DNA of 64,000 nt from the NCBI GenBank assembly GCA_902795965.1, contig CADBNI010000021.1:86588-150587 (forward strand), in the 5' to 3' direction. Within the stretch, counting starts at the first letter, position 1. Every line of letters begins with the position of its first letter. Below, piece by piece: positions 49,014 through 57,198 of this stretch. Both the position numbers and the translations under genes were made by a program. This DNA comes from an uncultured bacterium. Its GTDB lineage: Bacteria; Cyanobacteriota; Vampirovibrionia; Gastranaerophilales; Gastranaerophilaceae. The notes beneath the pieces are model-generated. The model saw only the letters and a program-made list of their open reading frames with translations. It was not told the DNA's origin and did no database searches.

Positions 49014-50134
49014 AAAAACTTTTTATCGTAACAGGTGAATATTCGGGTGATATCCACGCATCACATGTCGTGAAAGCCTTGAGGGAGCTTGATTCCGATA
49101 TTATTATTGAAGGTGTCGGCGGTGAGAATATGAAATCTGCGGGGGTGAAACTTTTTGCAGACCATGGAAAAATGGGTTCGGTCGGGTTGTCGCCCCAGAT
49201 TATTTTTAATCACATAATGCTGGGTAAAAGGGTTGTGGATTATGTTACAAAAGAGTTTAAACCTGATGCGGTTTTGCTGATTGATTACGGCGGTTTTAAT
49301 CTTCGTGTTGCGGGATTTTTCAAAAAAGCGGGAATAAAGGTTTTGTATTATATTCCTCCGCAGGTTTGGGCAAGCAGAAAAGGCAGAATTAAGAAAATTA
49401 AGAAAAATGTTGATGAAGTACTTTGTATTTTTCCGTTTGAAAAAAATTTGTACGAAAGTTGCGGTATAAAGGTTCATTATTGCGGACACCCGCTTGTTTC
49501 GCAGTTGCCCGAACGAGCAAACCGTGATGAATTTTTTGAAAAACACGGGTTTGACAAAAGTAGAAAATTGGTTTCTATTTTTCCGGGATCAAGGGTTTTT
49601 GAGTTGAAATATTTGATGAATGTTTTTGTTAAGACTGCGCAAAACCTTCAAAAAAGGCATCCCGAATTGCAGTTTTGTATTTCACATGCACCTAATTTGT
49701 CGGACGAAGTTTATGATAAATTTTTGAAAAAGACGGATTTTAAGGTTATAAAAGGTGAAAATCAAGCACTTTTGAGTGTTTCCGACGCTTTGATTTTGGC
49801 ATCGGGAACGGTTGCATTGGAGGCTTGTCTTTATCAAACTCCGATGATAATTGCTTATCGCGGACCTTGGTTATTCTATTTTATTTATTTGTTGGTAAGA
49901 TGCATAAAGCGGGTTTCTTTGCCGAATATTATCGGCGGAAAATTAATTGTTCCCGAAATTATACAGGGCAATGTTAATGTTAACAAGATTACCTGTGAGA
50001 TTGAGCGGTTGTTGTACGACAGTGCATATCGTGAAAATAATATAAAAGAGTTGGGCGAGGTAAAATCGCTTTTGTCGGATAAGGTGTCTTCGCGTGAAGC
50101 CGCAATGGAAGTGGCTAAGATTTACCAAGGGTAA
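49010..50134 (+). CDS. lpxB: Lipid-A-disaccharide synthase LpxB
   Basis: A 374-residue GT19 enzyme joining lipid X and UDP-diacylglucosamine to the lipid A disaccharide. Characteristic blocks are IVTGEYSGDIHASHVVKALR, IDYGGFNLRVAGF, YYIPPQVWASRKGRIKKI, FPFEKNLYESCGIKVHYCGH, FPGSRVFELKYL and ILASGTVALEACL. With lpxI it confirms a lipid A-containing outer membrane. Its 3' end overlaps the convergent cassette E pilin by 13 bp. Confidence 0.96.
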   Translation: MKKLFIVTGEYSGDIHASHVVKALRELDSDIIIEGVGGENMKSAGVKLFADHGKMGSVGLSPQIIFNHIMLGKRVVDYVTKEFKPDAVLLIDYGGFNLRVAGFFKKAGIKVLYYIPPQVWASRKGRIKKIKKNVDEVLCIFPFEKNLYESCGIKVHYCGHPLVSQLPERANRDEFFEKHGFDKSRKLVSIFPGSRVFELKYLMNVFVKTAQNLQKRHPELQFCISHAPNLSDEVYDKFLKKTDFKVIKGENQALLSVSDALILASGTVALEACLYQTPMIIAYRGPWLFYFIYLLVRCIKRVSLPNIIGGKLIVPEIIQGNVNVNKITCEIERLLYDSAYRENNIKELGEVKSLLSDKVSSREAAMEVAKIYQG

Positions 50135-51048
50135 TCGGGTGCAATCTTCCACCCGTCAAGCATGATTATAGCTGCACAAGTTAAACCGTTGGTTGAATGA
50201 TTTGCTTTTTTACAAGCATAATTTGAATCGGTAAAGCCATTACCGTTTAATAATGATTGACGTGTATACGGTGTGGTAAAATGCAAACCATAAGGATAGC
50301 ATCCTTGTTTAGATGAAGTTTTCCCCCAATTTGCCTGAAAATAGAATATGTCTTTTCCGACAATATTGGGAGCTTTAAATCCGTTAATATCAACATAATA
50401 AACCAAACCGGTGCCGGAACCATGCATCCAATAATATACAGAATAACCGTTTGCAGTTACAAAAGAACCGCGTGTACCATTATTACTTAAAGCGTTTCTA
50501 CCGCCAAGCGACATGACATTATCAGCCCAGCATTCGTTTGACGTCGGAATACATTTTTTAATTATTTTTATATATGGAAACAAATAATTTTCACCAAAAT
50601 ACGTCAATCTCTCTTGCGCGGTATCAAAATCGGCAAAATCCCAGGTCTCCATTAATCCGTGGTCACTTTCCGCTTTTTGCATTGCCTGTGAAAATTCCGT
50701 GTACGCTTTTTTAAGTTGCGTAACCGTAACATGTTTTTGGTAATTCGCAATCAAAGTCGGTAGTGTGACTGCTGCAACAACCCCGATAACACCGAGGGTG
50801 ATTAATACCTCTGCTAAGGTAAAGGCGGCTTTCTTAACAGACTTTCCGTCTTTCACGTCATTCTGAACTTGTTTCAGAATCTTGTTTTGAGATGCTGAAT
50901 CAAGTTCAGTATTACGGAAAGTCTGTTGTGAAACGTGAGATGTGAGAGGTGAGAAGTTCTTATCGGGTAAACCCCTCACTGTAAAAACTGTTCTTTTATT
51001 CCTCCAAGCCTCTAAATGCTTTTTTAATGTATCAATGTCAATAATCAT
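50122..51048 (-). CDS. Prepilin-like protein, cassette E (repeat-expanded leader)
   Basis: A 308-residue pilin-like protein whose prepilin site (Ala then FTLAEVLITLGVIGVVAAVT) only begins at residue 76, after a 75-residue leader; the mature part is about 233 residues. The leader contains repeat-encoded sequence (FRNTELDSASQNKILKQVQN). Conserved parts are the helix LKKAYTEFSQAMQKAE, cysteines in KKCIPTSNECWADN, the loop YVDINGFKAPNIVGKDIFYF and the tail DGWKIAPDYPW. The mature part is closest to cassette D. AAGGAG lies 8 nt before the ATG at 51048. It is divergent from the XRE gene at 51135. Confidence 0.88.
   Translation of the reverse strand: MIIDIDTLKKHLEAWRNKRTVFTVRGLPDKNFSPLTSHVSQQTFRNTELDSASQNKILKQVQNDVKDGKSVKKAAFTLAEVLITLGVIGVVAAVTLPTLIANYQKHVTVTQLKKAYTEFSQAMQKAESDHGLMETWDFADFDTAQERLTYFGENYLFPYIKIIKKCIPTSNECWADNVMSLGGRNALSNNGTRGSFVTANGYSVYYWMHGSGTGLVYYVDINGFKAPNIVGKDIFYFQANWGKTSSKQGCYPYGLHFTTPYTRQSLLNGNGFTDSNYACKKANHSTNGLTCAAIIMLDGWKIAPDYPW
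50836..50927. repeat. 92-bp element with 14-bp inverted ends inside pilin E
   Basis: AACAGACTTTCCGT (50836-50849) is perfectly inverted as ACGGAAAGTCTGTT (50914-50927). Inside is the dispersed repeat core GTCATTCTGAACTTG..CAGAATC (50857-50881) and GATGCTGAATCAAGTTCAG. The whole element is open in the pilin reading frame. A purine-rich GTGAGA-type stretch follows (about 50928-50955) and is also translated. Confidence 0.7.
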
Positions 51049-51074
51049 ATTCCGCTCCTTATATAATCCTATAG

Positions 51075-51123
51075 TGTATTATATATACATTGTAGCATAT
51101 AGAATATATTTTGTCAATATAAT
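51075..51123. promoter_or_regulatory. Divergent promoter/operator region of cassette E
   Basis: The 15-bp sequence TGTATTATATATACA (51075-51089) has inverted TGTAT/ATACA ends, matching half-sites seen in cassettes A and C. TATAAT at 51118-51123 is 11 nt before the XRE ATG. Confidence 0.5.
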
Positions 51124-51134
51124 ATCATACACCA

Positions 51135-51344
51135 ATGAATACAGATTTGGTTGAATTAGGGAAAAATATTAAAGCAGAACGGAACAGAAAATTTCTGTCG
51201 CAGGAAAAATTAGCGGAGCTTGTCGGTGTTCAAACACATCATATCAGCAAGATTGAACGCGGGCTTGTTGATATAAAATTTTCTACTCTTATTGCAATTT
51301 TGAAAGCTCTTGATTTGGATTTTGAAAAATTATACGAGTTATAA
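51135..51344 (+). CDS. XRE-family HTH regulator, cassette E
   Basis: A 69-residue single-domain Cro/C1-type HTH (GKNIKAERNRKFLSQEKLAE, then LVGVQTHHISKIERGLVDIK). There is no ribosome site between the TATAAT box (ending 51123) and the ATG, so the mRNA is probably leaderless or nearly so. Its C-terminal half is closest to the cassette C regulator. It is presumed to control the divergent pilin gene. Confidence 0.88.
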   Translation: MNTDLVELGKNIKAERNRKFLSQEKLAELVGVQTHHISKIERGLVDIKFSTLIAILKALDLDFEKLYEL

Positions 51345-51398
51345 TAAATCTTTACAAACATGTAAATTTTTTGATTTATTTTGTGTTTATATATATGT

Positions 51399-53027
51399 AT
51401 GATTAATCAGGTAGTGCCAAATAGTGTCCAAACGCGGACATTTAGCGATTTTTCGCAGCCGAAAAACGGCTGGTACTTGAACGCGCATCCGCAGGAAATT
51501 GAGAGTAAAAATCAAAAAAAATGGGGCATGACAATAGCTGTGTCGGCTATGGTTGCAGGTTTTGGAATACTTGCGCTTATGAAAGGGGCTTTGCCGAAAA
51601 CCGCCGCAAAATATTTGGAACGATTGAAAATCAAGTTGGCAAGGAAAAACGCTAAAGGCGGAAAATTCCAAAACTTTTACAGATACTCAATCAACAAAAT
51701 TAACTCGTTTCTTGAAAAAACCGAAAGTATAAATAATTTAACAACTCTGAAAGATGTTTTGTTCCAAAAACTTATGTTCGGAAAAGACGGGAAACGACTG
51801 TTTACAAAAAAAATCCATCAAGGGATTACAAATTTCTTTAATCGTATAAGCCGAAAAACCGTAAATTCCGCTTATGCAAAAACAAACAGAAAATTTGCTA
51901 CATTTAACGAATACGTAACTTCTTTAAACCAAAAATTGTTGGAAGAAAACCCTAACAATCCGAAATTAAAAGAAGTTATTGAAGATATTGAGCTAAGAAT
52001 GATGCTCCTTAACGAAAATCTTGACAAAGGCTTTGGTTTGAATGCGCGTAATGAACGTCTTGCGGGTATGGAAAAGGCTACGGACGGATTGTTTGACAAT
52101 TTTTGGGGCGCAAGTTTCAGCGATTTGAAAAACTTTAAATCGAAAAGAATGTTCCAAACATTTATTGCCGAAAACTATATTCTTCCTCACAAAATGCGTA
52201 TGACAAAAGAAACCGGTGTGTTGCGCAGAATTATTTCGCATAATGTTATTGATAACTACAAGGCTACAATGAAAGCTGTTGATAATATTCAAAAATTTAT
52301 CCACCCGGCGGATATGGAAACAAATTCCGCACTTGAAGCCATCAGGCAAAATATGAAAAAATATAAAAAACTTTCGGGTGAAAAAGAGGCAGTACAAAGA
52401 AATGTCTTAAACAAAGAAATTTGTGAAAACTTAAACAAACTATCACAAACTTTCCACAAACAGGCAAAAAAACATGGTTATACTCCCGAAGCTACAAAAT
52501 CAATGTCAGCTTATATTAATGAAGTAAACAGAATTATCTCTGATGATTCTAAGGGAATTTTGCAGGATATTTCTTCGTTATACAAACCGTATGTTTCGCA
52601 TAAAGATTTTATGAAATTGAAATCTCATATACATACTGTTACAAAATCGCTCGATAATTCGATAAATAAAGAAACAATTCAATATTTTGATAAATTGAGA
52701 GATTTAAAATTGGGTTCTGCTCCGACCGATGTGCTTTCCATTATTGGTGCAGTAGGTGCTGTCGGTTGGTTCTTGGGCAAATCTAAAGATAAAGATGAAA
52801 GAATTTCTGCTTCGTTAAAATACGGGATTCCTGCCATTGGTGCAATCGCAACTTCATTATATTCTACCGCAAGACTTGTTTCGGGCGGAAAAGCTATGGC
52901 ACTCGGTCTTCTTTCCGGTTGGGTGATGAACAAAGCCGGTGTTGTTGTTGATGATATGCGCAAAAAATATTCCATTGGAGTTTCCGTGCAAAAACAAAAC
53001 CTAAAACCTCAATCGGATAAAGTATGA
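51399..53027 (+). CDS. Large hypothetical membrane-associated protein
   Basis: A 542-residue protein of no recognised family. A membrane segment sits at about residues 44-62 (TIAVSAMVAGFGILALMKGA). A long, basic, helical middle (about 65-430) follows. The C-terminal region (about 445-520) is Gly/Ala-rich and hydrophobic (VLSIIGAVGAVGWFLGKSKD, then YGIPAIGAIATSLYSTARLV). There is no signal peptide. The start at 51399 is preferred to one six codons upstream inside a TATATATAT promoter-like run; neither has a ribosome site. The layout would suit an envelope or secreted effector, but no evidence decides this. Confidence 0.65.
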   Translation: MINQVVPNSVQTRTFSDFSQPKNGWYLNAHPQEIESKNQKKWGMTIAVSAMVAGFGILALMKGALPKTAAKYLERLKIKLARKNAKGGKFQNFYRYSINKINSFLEKTESINNLTTLKDVLFQKLMFGKDGKRLFTKKIHQGITNFFNRISRKTVNSAYAKTNRKFATFNEYVTSLNQKLLEENPNNPKLKEVIEDIELRMMLLNENLDKGFGLNARNERLAGMEKATDGLFDNFWGASFSDLKNFKSKRMFQTFIAENYILPHKMRMTKETGVLRRIISHNVIDNYKATMKAVDNIQKFIHPADMETNSALEAIRQNMKKYKKLSGEKEAVQRNVLNKEICENLNKLSQTFHKQAKKHGYTPEATKSMSAYINEVNRIISDDSKGILQDISSLYKPYVSHKDFMKLKSHIHTVTKSLDNSINKETIQYFDKLRDLKLGSAPTDVLSIIGAVGAVGWFLGKSKDKDERISASLKYGIPAIGAIATSLYSTARLVSGGKAMALGLLSGWVMNKAGVVVDDMRKKYSIGVSVQKQNLKPQSDKV

Positions 53028-53071
53028 CATAAGACTGATTTTTTTGTTAAATTGGTTTTGGAGGGTTTACA

Positions 53072-54094
53072 ATGACTTTCAAAACCATAAAAGAAAAACT
53101 TGAGCAAAGAGAGTTTGACTGTTTGAGTGAATTTGCAACAAAGAGCAGATTTTCGCTCGGGCGAAAAAAGGAAGAAGAAATTTCTCCCATGCGTACGGAG
53201 TTTCAGCGTGACAGGGACAGAATATTACATTCAAAGGCATTCAGACGTTTGAAACACAAAACTCAAGTGTTTCTTTCTCCGTTTGATGATCATTTCAGAA
53301 CCCGTTTGACGCATACGTTGGAAGTTTCGCAAATCGGAAGGTCGATTGCTCGTGCATTGGATATGAATGAAGATTTGACGGAAGCGATTGCGCTCGGACA
53401 TGATTTGGGACATACTCCGTTCGGACACTGCGGAGAAGGGGTTTTGAACGAACTTGTTAAGGGCGGATTTCACCATAATATACAGAGTGTAAGAGTGGTA
53501 GAAGTTTTGGAAGATTTAAACCTTTGCCGAGAAACGGTTGACGGGATTTTAACCCATACGTGGGGTTATGAGCCGAAAACGCCTGAAGCGCAAATCGTTC
53601 AGCTTGCGGATAAAATTGCTTATATAAATCACGATATTGAAGATTCAATTCGTGCGGGAATTATTGCGGAAAGCGATTTGCCAAAAGATTGTATAAATTA
53701 TTTTTCGTCAAACCAATCTCAAAGGCTGAATAAAATGATTAATGAGATAGTCAACAATTCGGAAGGCAAACCGAATGTAACAATGAGTGAGGAAGGCTGG
53801 CACTATACGACAAAACTCAGAGAATGGATGTTTGAAAATGTCTATATAGATTCTCCCGCAAAGCTCGAAGAAAAAAAGGCAAGAAATGTCGTAAAAGAAC
53901 TGTTTTATCTTTATTGCGAAATGCTTAAACCCGTTTGCGAAGAAAACAGAATTGAGAGAATTGTTACCGATTATATTTCGGGAATGACTGACAGATATGC
54001 GATAGAAAGGTTTAAGGAAAACTTTATCCCGAAAGGCTTGAAAAACGGAGCGAACGAAGATTTTCTCTTTAAACTTGCCAAAATAACGGATTAA
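53072..54094 (+). CDS. dgt: Deoxyguanosinetriphosphate triphosphohydrolase-like protein
   Basis: A 340-residue HD-domain dNTPase. Metal ligands are visible in TRLTHTLEVSQIGRSIARAL (His), ALGHDLGHTPFGHCGE (His-Asp) and QLADKIAYINHDIEDSI (Asp). FQRDRDRILHSKAFRRLKHK is the N-terminal family block. It hydrolyses dGTP or other dNTPs to nucleoside and triphosphate and so tunes the nucleotide pool. GGAGG lies 8 nt before the start. Confidence 0.94.
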   Translation: MTFKTIKEKLEQREFDCLSEFATKSRFSLGRKKEEEISPMRTEFQRDRDRILHSKAFRRLKHKTQVFLSPFDDHFRTRLTHTLEVSQIGRSIARALDMNEDLTEAIALGHDLGHTPFGHCGEGVLNELVKGGFHHNIQSVRVVEVLEDLNLCRETVDGILTHTWGYEPKTPEAQIVQLADKIAYINHDIEDSIRAGIIAESDLPKDCINYFSSNQSQRLNKMINEIVNNSEGKPNVTMSEEGWHYTTKLREWMFENVYIDSPAKLEEKKARNVVKELFYLYCEMLKPVCEENRIERIVTDYISGMTDRYAIERFKENFIPKGLKNGANEDFLFKLAKITD

Positions 54095-54097
54095 AAC

Positions 54098-54103
54098 TAT
54101 AAT
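54098..54103 (+). promoter_or_regulatory. -10 box 6 nt before the wecG/tagA start
   Basis: TATAAT ends exactly 6 nt before the ATG at 54110, with no ribosome site between. This is the same spacing as before rex and the cassette B and C regulators, so a leaderless transcript is likely. It lies in the 15-nt gap after dgt. Confidence 0.5.
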
Positions 54104-54109
54104 AACTTT

Positions 54110-54793
54110 ATGAGAGTAAAACTTTTAGGTTTTGATATTGATACTTATGATTTTGAAAGTGCGGTTGAATACGCAAAGGGTATTTCGGGGCAGGTTGTGA
54201 CAATTAATCCCGAAATGATGTCAAATCCCGATATGATTGATATAGTAAATTCTTCTGAACTTGTTATCCCCGAAAGTATCGGAGTTCAGCTCGGACTTAT
54301 GATTATAGGACATAAGGTAAGACGAATCCCCGGAATAGAGTTTGCTCGCAGAATGCTTGAAGAATGTCCAAATGTCGCATTAGTCGGTGCAAAACCCGAA
54401 ATTATCAAAAAAGCCTCGGAAAATTTGAAAAACGAAATTAAAAATCTTAATATCGTATATTGTCAGGACGGATATTTTCAAGATGAACAGAGGGTTTTGA
54501 ACGATTTGGCGCAAAGTAATGCAAGGCTTGTTTTGTGCGCCTTGGGTTCGCCAAAGCAGGAATTGTTTATTCAAAAAGCAAAACAAATGATGCCGAATAC
54601 TCTGTTTATTGGTGTTGGCGGAAGTTTTGACGTTTGGGCGGGAGCTGTTCAAAGAGCTCCGAAATTTTGGCAGGCTATCGGTATGGAATGGCTTTACCGA
54701 ACAATAAAAGAACCGCAAAGGTTTAAGAGAATTTTTCCGACTTTGCCTTTGTTTGTATTGAGAGTTTTTAGAGAAAAAATAAAAGGAGTTTAA
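54110..54793 (+). CDS. WecG/TagA/CpsF family glycosyltransferase
   Basis: A 227-residue GT26 enzyme. Diagnostic blocks are VVTINPEMMSNPDMIDIVN, RIPGIEFARRMLEE, LVLCALGSPKQELFIQKAKQ and VGGSFDVWAGAVQRAPKFWQ, then GMEWLYRTIKEPQRFKR. Members move ManNAc or a related sugar to undecaprenyl-linked GlcNAc in cell-surface glycan synthesis. It is peripheral on the inner membrane. The transketolase gene follows directly after its stop. Confidence 0.94.
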   Translation: MRVKLLGFDIDTYDFESAVEYAKGISGQVVTINPEMMSNPDMIDIVNSSELVIPESIGVQLGLMIIGHKVRRIPGIEFARRMLEECPNVALVGAKPEIIKKASENLKNEIKNLNIVYCQDGYFQDEQRVLNDLAQSNARLVLCALGSPKQELFIQKAKQMMPNTLFIGVGGSFDVWAGAVQRAPKFWQAIGMEWLYRTIKEPQRFKRIFPTLPLFVLRVFREKIKGV

Positions 54794-55618
54794 ATGTTAA
54801 ACGAAGCTGAAATAAATAATTTGAAAGAACTTGCACGGGAAAACAGACGAAATGCCTTGAAAATGATTTATAACGCTCAATCGGGGCATATAGGAGGAGC
54901 TTTTTCCTGTGCTGATATTTTGACGGTACTTTATCATAAGTTTATGAATGTCCCGAAAAAATGGGCTGATGATAAAGATTTTGCAAAACGTGACAGATTT
55001 GTTCTTTCAAAGGGGCATGCATCTGCAGTTTTGTATTCGGTTTTGGCGCAGACAGGTTTTATTTCTAAAGATGATTTGATGACTTTCCGTATGAAAGGCT
55101 CAAAGCTCCAGGGACACCCGCACCCTATGTGCCGCGGAGTTGATGCTGCAACGGGTTCTTTGGGACAGGGATTGTCGATTGCCTGCGGTATGGCACTCGG
55201 GTTAAGGCTTGATAAATGCCCCGCAAAAGTTTATTGCCTTTTGGGTGACGGAGAGTTGCAGGAAGGCAGTGTTTGGGAAGCGTTTATGCATATTGCTCAC
55301 GAAAAATTGGACAATATTATTGCAATAATCGACAGGAATAAACTTCAAATTGACGGGAATACGGAAGATGTAAAATCTCTTGACAATCTTGCCGACAAAA
55401 TAAAAGCGTTTAATTGGGACGTTATGGAAATTGACGGGCATGATATTCAGGCGATTTATACGGCAATCGAAAAGGCAAAACAAAACCCGCGCCCGATTGC
55501 AATTATTGCAAATACGATAAAAGGCAAAGGTGTTTCGTTTATGGAAAATAATGCGGGCTGGCATGGGAAAGCTCCTAACAAAGAAGATTTTGAGCGTGCT
55601 TATGAGGAATTGAAATGA
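54794..55618 (+). CDS. Transketolase N-terminal subunit
   Basis: A 274-residue protein covering only the ThDP/PP half of transketolase. Blocks are NAQSGHIGGAFSCADILTVL, RFVLSKGHASAVLYSVLAQ, GSLGQGLSIACGMALG and LLGDGELQEGSVWEAFMHIA (Mg/ThDP motif GDG...). Split transketolases need a separately encoded C-terminal Pyr subunit, normally the next gene; here the next gene is a YhcH-like protein, so the partner must lie elsewhere. AAAGGAG lies before the ATG, which directly follows the stop of the glycosyltransferase gene. Confidence 0.92.
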   Translation: MLNEAEINNLKELARENRRNALKMIYNAQSGHIGGAFSCADILTVLYHKFMNVPKKWADDKDFAKRDRFVLSKGHASAVLYSVLAQTGFISKDDLMTFRMKGSKLQGHPHPMCRGVDAATGSLGQGLSIACGMALGLRLDKCPAKVYCLLGDGELQEGSVWEAFMHIAHEKLDNIIAIIDRNKLQIDGNTEDVKSLDNLADKIKAFNWDVMEIDGHDIQAIYTAIEKAKQNPRPIAIIANTIKGKGVSFMENNAGWHGKAPNKEDFERAYEELK

Positions 55619-56058
55619 TTATTGATGATATAAAAAACATCTCAAAATATCCTCAAATTCCCGTTAATATCGCAGATTTTTTAATCGGACTTTCCGCACA
55701 AACTCCCGAAGGACATTATGAAATTGACGAAAACAATTTTGTGAATGTTGATGTTTACAGTCCAAAACCGCACGGTGAATGTAGATTTGAAGCTCATAAA
55801 AAATATATTGATGTTCAAATGATTTTGTCGGGCGAAGAAGAAATAGACATAATTCCGACAGAAGGTTTGCAAATTTCCGAACCCTATGACGAAAATCGTG
55901 ACGTAATGTTTTTTGAACCGCCGTTAAAACAACCCGAAAAAATCATAATGCAACCTTTCAAATTCGTTTTGATTTATCCGCATGAAGCTCACCGTCCTCA
56001 GATAAAAACATCTTTTGATACGGTAAAAAAAGCGGTTGCAAAAATTATTTGCGAATAA
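55615..56058 (+). CDS. YhcH/YjgK/YiaL family protein
   Basis: A 147-residue cupin-like DUF386 protein. HGECRFEAHKKYIDVQMILS, then IDIIPTEGLQISEPYDENRD and VLIYPHEAHRPQI, are typical, including the metal-binding His and Glu residues. Family members are linked to sialic acid or other sugar catabolism, perhaps as anomerases. It overlaps the transketolase half by 4 nt (ATGA) and its 3' end overlaps the convergent uridine kinase gene by 14 bp. Confidence 0.92.
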   Translation: MIIDDIKNISKYPQIPVNIADFLIGLSAQTPEGHYEIDENNFVNVDVYSPKPHGECRFEAHKKYIDVQMILSGEEEIDIIPTEGLQISEPYDENRDVMFFEPPLKQPEKIIMQPFKFVLIYPHEAHRPQIKTSFDTVKKAVAKIICE

Positions 56059-56899
56059 CTTCTTTTACAAGCGAAATCATTTTGTTGATAAATTCTCTGT
56101 AAGCTGTTCTGTCAGCTTCGCCCGAAAGGATTATGTCCGCCTTCATTGCGGTAGGGTGAATGTAGGTTTTTGCTTTTGAAGATGCGTTTTCGTAAACTTC
56201 ATCGGCAGAATCCCCAAGATGTCTTTCCTCCGCCCTGCGGTAAAATCTTTCTTTTTGGACGTTGTGAGAAACGTCAACGTAAATTTTGAAATCAAATGCG
56301 TCAACGACTTTTTTTGTTAAAGTGAACAAGCCCTCTGATATAACAATTTTTGACGGGACAGCGATTTTCACGTTGTCACGCCTGATTGCCGTACCTGACA
56401 TATCATATTCGGGCAAAAATACCGTATCCCCGTCCAAAAGGGCTTTGATATGTTTTTTCATAAGCTCTAATTCCAATGCCTCGGGTACATCAAGGTCATA
56501 ATGTTTTGCAAATTCGGCAAAACTCCCTGCTCTTTTTACCATGTCGGAGCGATCGTAATAATAATCGTCCGTATTAATTCTTGTAATTGCATTTTTAATA
56601 TTATATTTGTCTGCAAAAGATTGAACCGTGTTGATAATATCAAGTGCAATAGTCGATTTTCCGCTCGCGGTTTCGCCCGCAATCCCGATTGAACATGAAC
56701 GTTTGATTGTTCCCGACATAAACAGTGCCATTTTGTGAATCGCAGTTGTATCAACCCTTCTGAAAATCGAATTGTCCGATAAAAGTTCATCGGCAAAAAG
56801 TTTTTTCAATTCTTTTTCTATGTAAATACAGAGGTTTGTATCGGATTGCAGAAGGTCGTTTTGTACGTTGCTTCGAATTTTGACTATTGTATTTTGCAA
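56045..56899 (-). CDS. Uridine kinase-like P-loop kinase
   Basis: A 284-residue member of the uridine kinase/phosphoribulokinase family. The Walker A motif is SIGIAGETASGKSTIALDII (about residues 88-107). It also has RINTDDYYYDRSDM, the acceptor-site block, and KIVISEGLFTL. The first 80 residues are an extra helical segment not found in standard Udk (about 210). Udk phosphorylates uridine or cytidine. The substrate is not certain from sequence alone. Confidence 0.8.
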   Translation of the reverse strand: MQNTIVKIRSNVQNDLLQSDTNLCIYIEKELKKLFADELLSDNSIFRRVDTTAIHKMALFMSGTIKRSCSIGIAGETASGKSTIALDIINTVQSFADKYNIKNAITRINTDDYYYDRSDMVKRAGSFAEFAKHYDLDVPEALELELMKKHIKALLDGDTVFLPEYDMSGTAIRRDNVKIAVPSKIVISEGLFTLTKKVVDAFDFKIYVDVSHNVQKERFYRRAEERHLGDSADEVYENASSKAKTYIHPTAMKADIILSGEADRTAYREFINKMISLVKEVIRK

Positions 56900-57014
56900 T
56901 TTATAAATCCTTTTTTAATTCTAAAAAACCAACAAAAATTTTTTTGCTATATTTCTTTTTATGTTATCAAAAATATTCACAAAAAATACAAAGTATGTAT
57001 AAATGTAAAGTAAG

Positions 57015-57122
57015 GTGAGTAAGGTGAGTTTAGTGAGTGGAGTGAGTAAGGTGCTTTACGGATTGATAAAATATAACTTTTGATACAACTTAACTCACTT
57101 AATTCACTCACTAAACTCACCT
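57015..57122. repeat. GTGAGTNNN tandem array with an 18-bp inverted partner
   Basis: Four 9-bp units occur at 57015-57050: GTGAGTAAG, GTGAGTTTA, GTGAGTGGA, GTGAGTAAG. AGGTGAGTTTAGTGAGTG (57022-57039) is perfectly inverted as CACTCACTAAACTCACCT (57105-57122) across 65 bp. It fills most of the 299-bp gap between the uridine kinase gene and the histidine kinase start. The left part (56900-57010) is plain AT-rich sequence. Confidence 0.8.
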
Positions 57123-57198
57123 CACTATTTGTTCCACTAAAGTCTATAATTTGCCTATATTTCTTGAAAAAACGGTATTAGGGTTTTATGATAAAATT

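Noticed and set aside
57151..57198. TTG start of the histidine kinase
   Set aside because: It begins immediately after a TATAAT box, so it could not be in the mRNA from that promoter.
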